From: Candidatus Peregrinibacteria bacterium
GTDB lineage: Bacteria > Patescibacteriota > Gracilibacteria > UBA1369 > LOWO2-01-FULL-3
Direction of reading: 5' to 3'
Assembly: GCA_003566255.1 (NCBI GenBank)
Contig: PXEC01000011.1
Location: forward strand, 1 to 5,475
DNA: 5,475 bases
Every line of letters starts with the position of its first letter. The stretch's first letter is position 1. Both the position numbers and the translations under genes were made by a program. Shown here piece by piece: positions 5,295 through 5,475 of this stretch. Below the pieces are notes generated by a model. It saw nothing but the letters and a program-made list of their open reading frames with translations. It was not told the origin of the DNA and did not search any database.

Positions 5295-5475
5295 TTACAT
5301 CATTCCTCCCATGCCCCCCATTCCGCCCATCCCGGCAGCAGCCGCGGCAGAATCATCCTTCTTTTCTTCAGGGATATCACAAACGGCACCCTCCATAGTC
5401 AGGAAAATAGCCGCAACACTCGCGGCATTTTCAATGGCACTCCTTACGACCATCTTGGGATCGATTATTCCAGCC
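5295..5475 (-). CDS. groEL: Chaperonin GroEL (Hsp60), C-terminal end only
   Basis: This is the last 59 residues of the 60-kDa chaperonin, which forms a cytosolic double ring and folds client proteins with GroES and ATP. The rest lies beyond the right edge of the window. Reading the minus strand from 5474, the peptide opens with [20 protein letters not shown], the conserved equatorial-domain segment near the end of GroEL. It continues through [20 protein letters not shown] to an Ala-rich stretch and the flexible tail [12 protein letters not shown], typical of bacterial GroEL, where it lies inside the ring cavity. The stop is TAA at 5295-5297. No hairpin with a T-run follows, so read-through into the next gene 52 bases downstream is possible. 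No groES is visible. Identity is near certain; the missing part cannot be judged. Confidence 0.97.
   Translation of the reverse strand, partial: AGIIDPKMVVRSAIENAASVAAIFLTMEGAVCDIPEEKKDDSAAAAAGMGGMGGMGGMM

Noticed and set aside
90..5475. Recoded genome with TGA as glycine or tryptophan
   Set aside because: No in-frame TGA occurs in any of the six genes, while Gly and Trp positions use standard codons. The absence of TGA stops among six genes is too small a sample to argue otherwise.
1..5475. CRISPR array, insertion sequence, phage genes, toxin-antitoxin or defence genes
   Set aside because: No regularly spaced repeats, transposase or integrase motifs, or unassigned genes other than the small tail-anchored protein are present.

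Overview
The window holds six genes, all on the minus strand, so transcription runs from high to low coordinates: the 3' end of groEL, a small acidic membrane-anchored protein of unknown function, pyrH (UMP kinase), frr (ribosome recycling factor), rseP (site-2-type intramembrane zinc protease), a 352-base gap, and dnaA (replication initiator). All six use the standard bacterial code as far as can be seen: four stops are TAA and two are TAG, with no TGA stop and no in-frame TGA.

The organism is a bacterium of moderate GC. The pyrH-frr-rseP block lacks the uppS and cdsA genes that often separate frr from rseP. The start codons have AT-rich leaders with no clear Shine-Dalgarno motif, and dnaA follows rseP instead of lying in a classical rpmH-dnaA-dnaN cluster. 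This suggests an under-studied lineage, possibly Patescibacteria/CPR. That placement is inference and I cannot fix a phylum from this sequence alone.

Layout by transcription order. 5475-5295: GroEL C-terminus with a GGM-rich tail. 5294-5243: a 52-base gap with no terminator but a sigma70-like promoter placed so that transcription could begin at the ATG of the next gene. 5242-1882: a tight block (tail-anchored protein, pyrH, frr, rseP) with gaps of 4, 11 and 4 bases, very likely one operon. It links pyrimidine nucleotide supply, ribosome recycling and membrane proteolysis. 1881-1530: a non-coding stretch with several inverted repeats, a nine-base A/T run and no convincing gene; it should carry the dnaA promoter and any rseP terminator. 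1529-90: full-length dnaA. 89-1: the start of the next intergenic region, with a good minus-strand promoter candidate pointing out of the window.

Points worth a second look: a DnaA whose signature DNA-contacting Asp (GGRDH) is Asn; an RseP with three apparent PDZ domains instead of two; the acidic tail-anchored protein locked to pyrH by a 4-base gap; and the structured rseP-dnaA gap. I do not see a defence system, mobile element, CRISPR array or RNA gene, and the window mostly reads as core housekeeping DNA.
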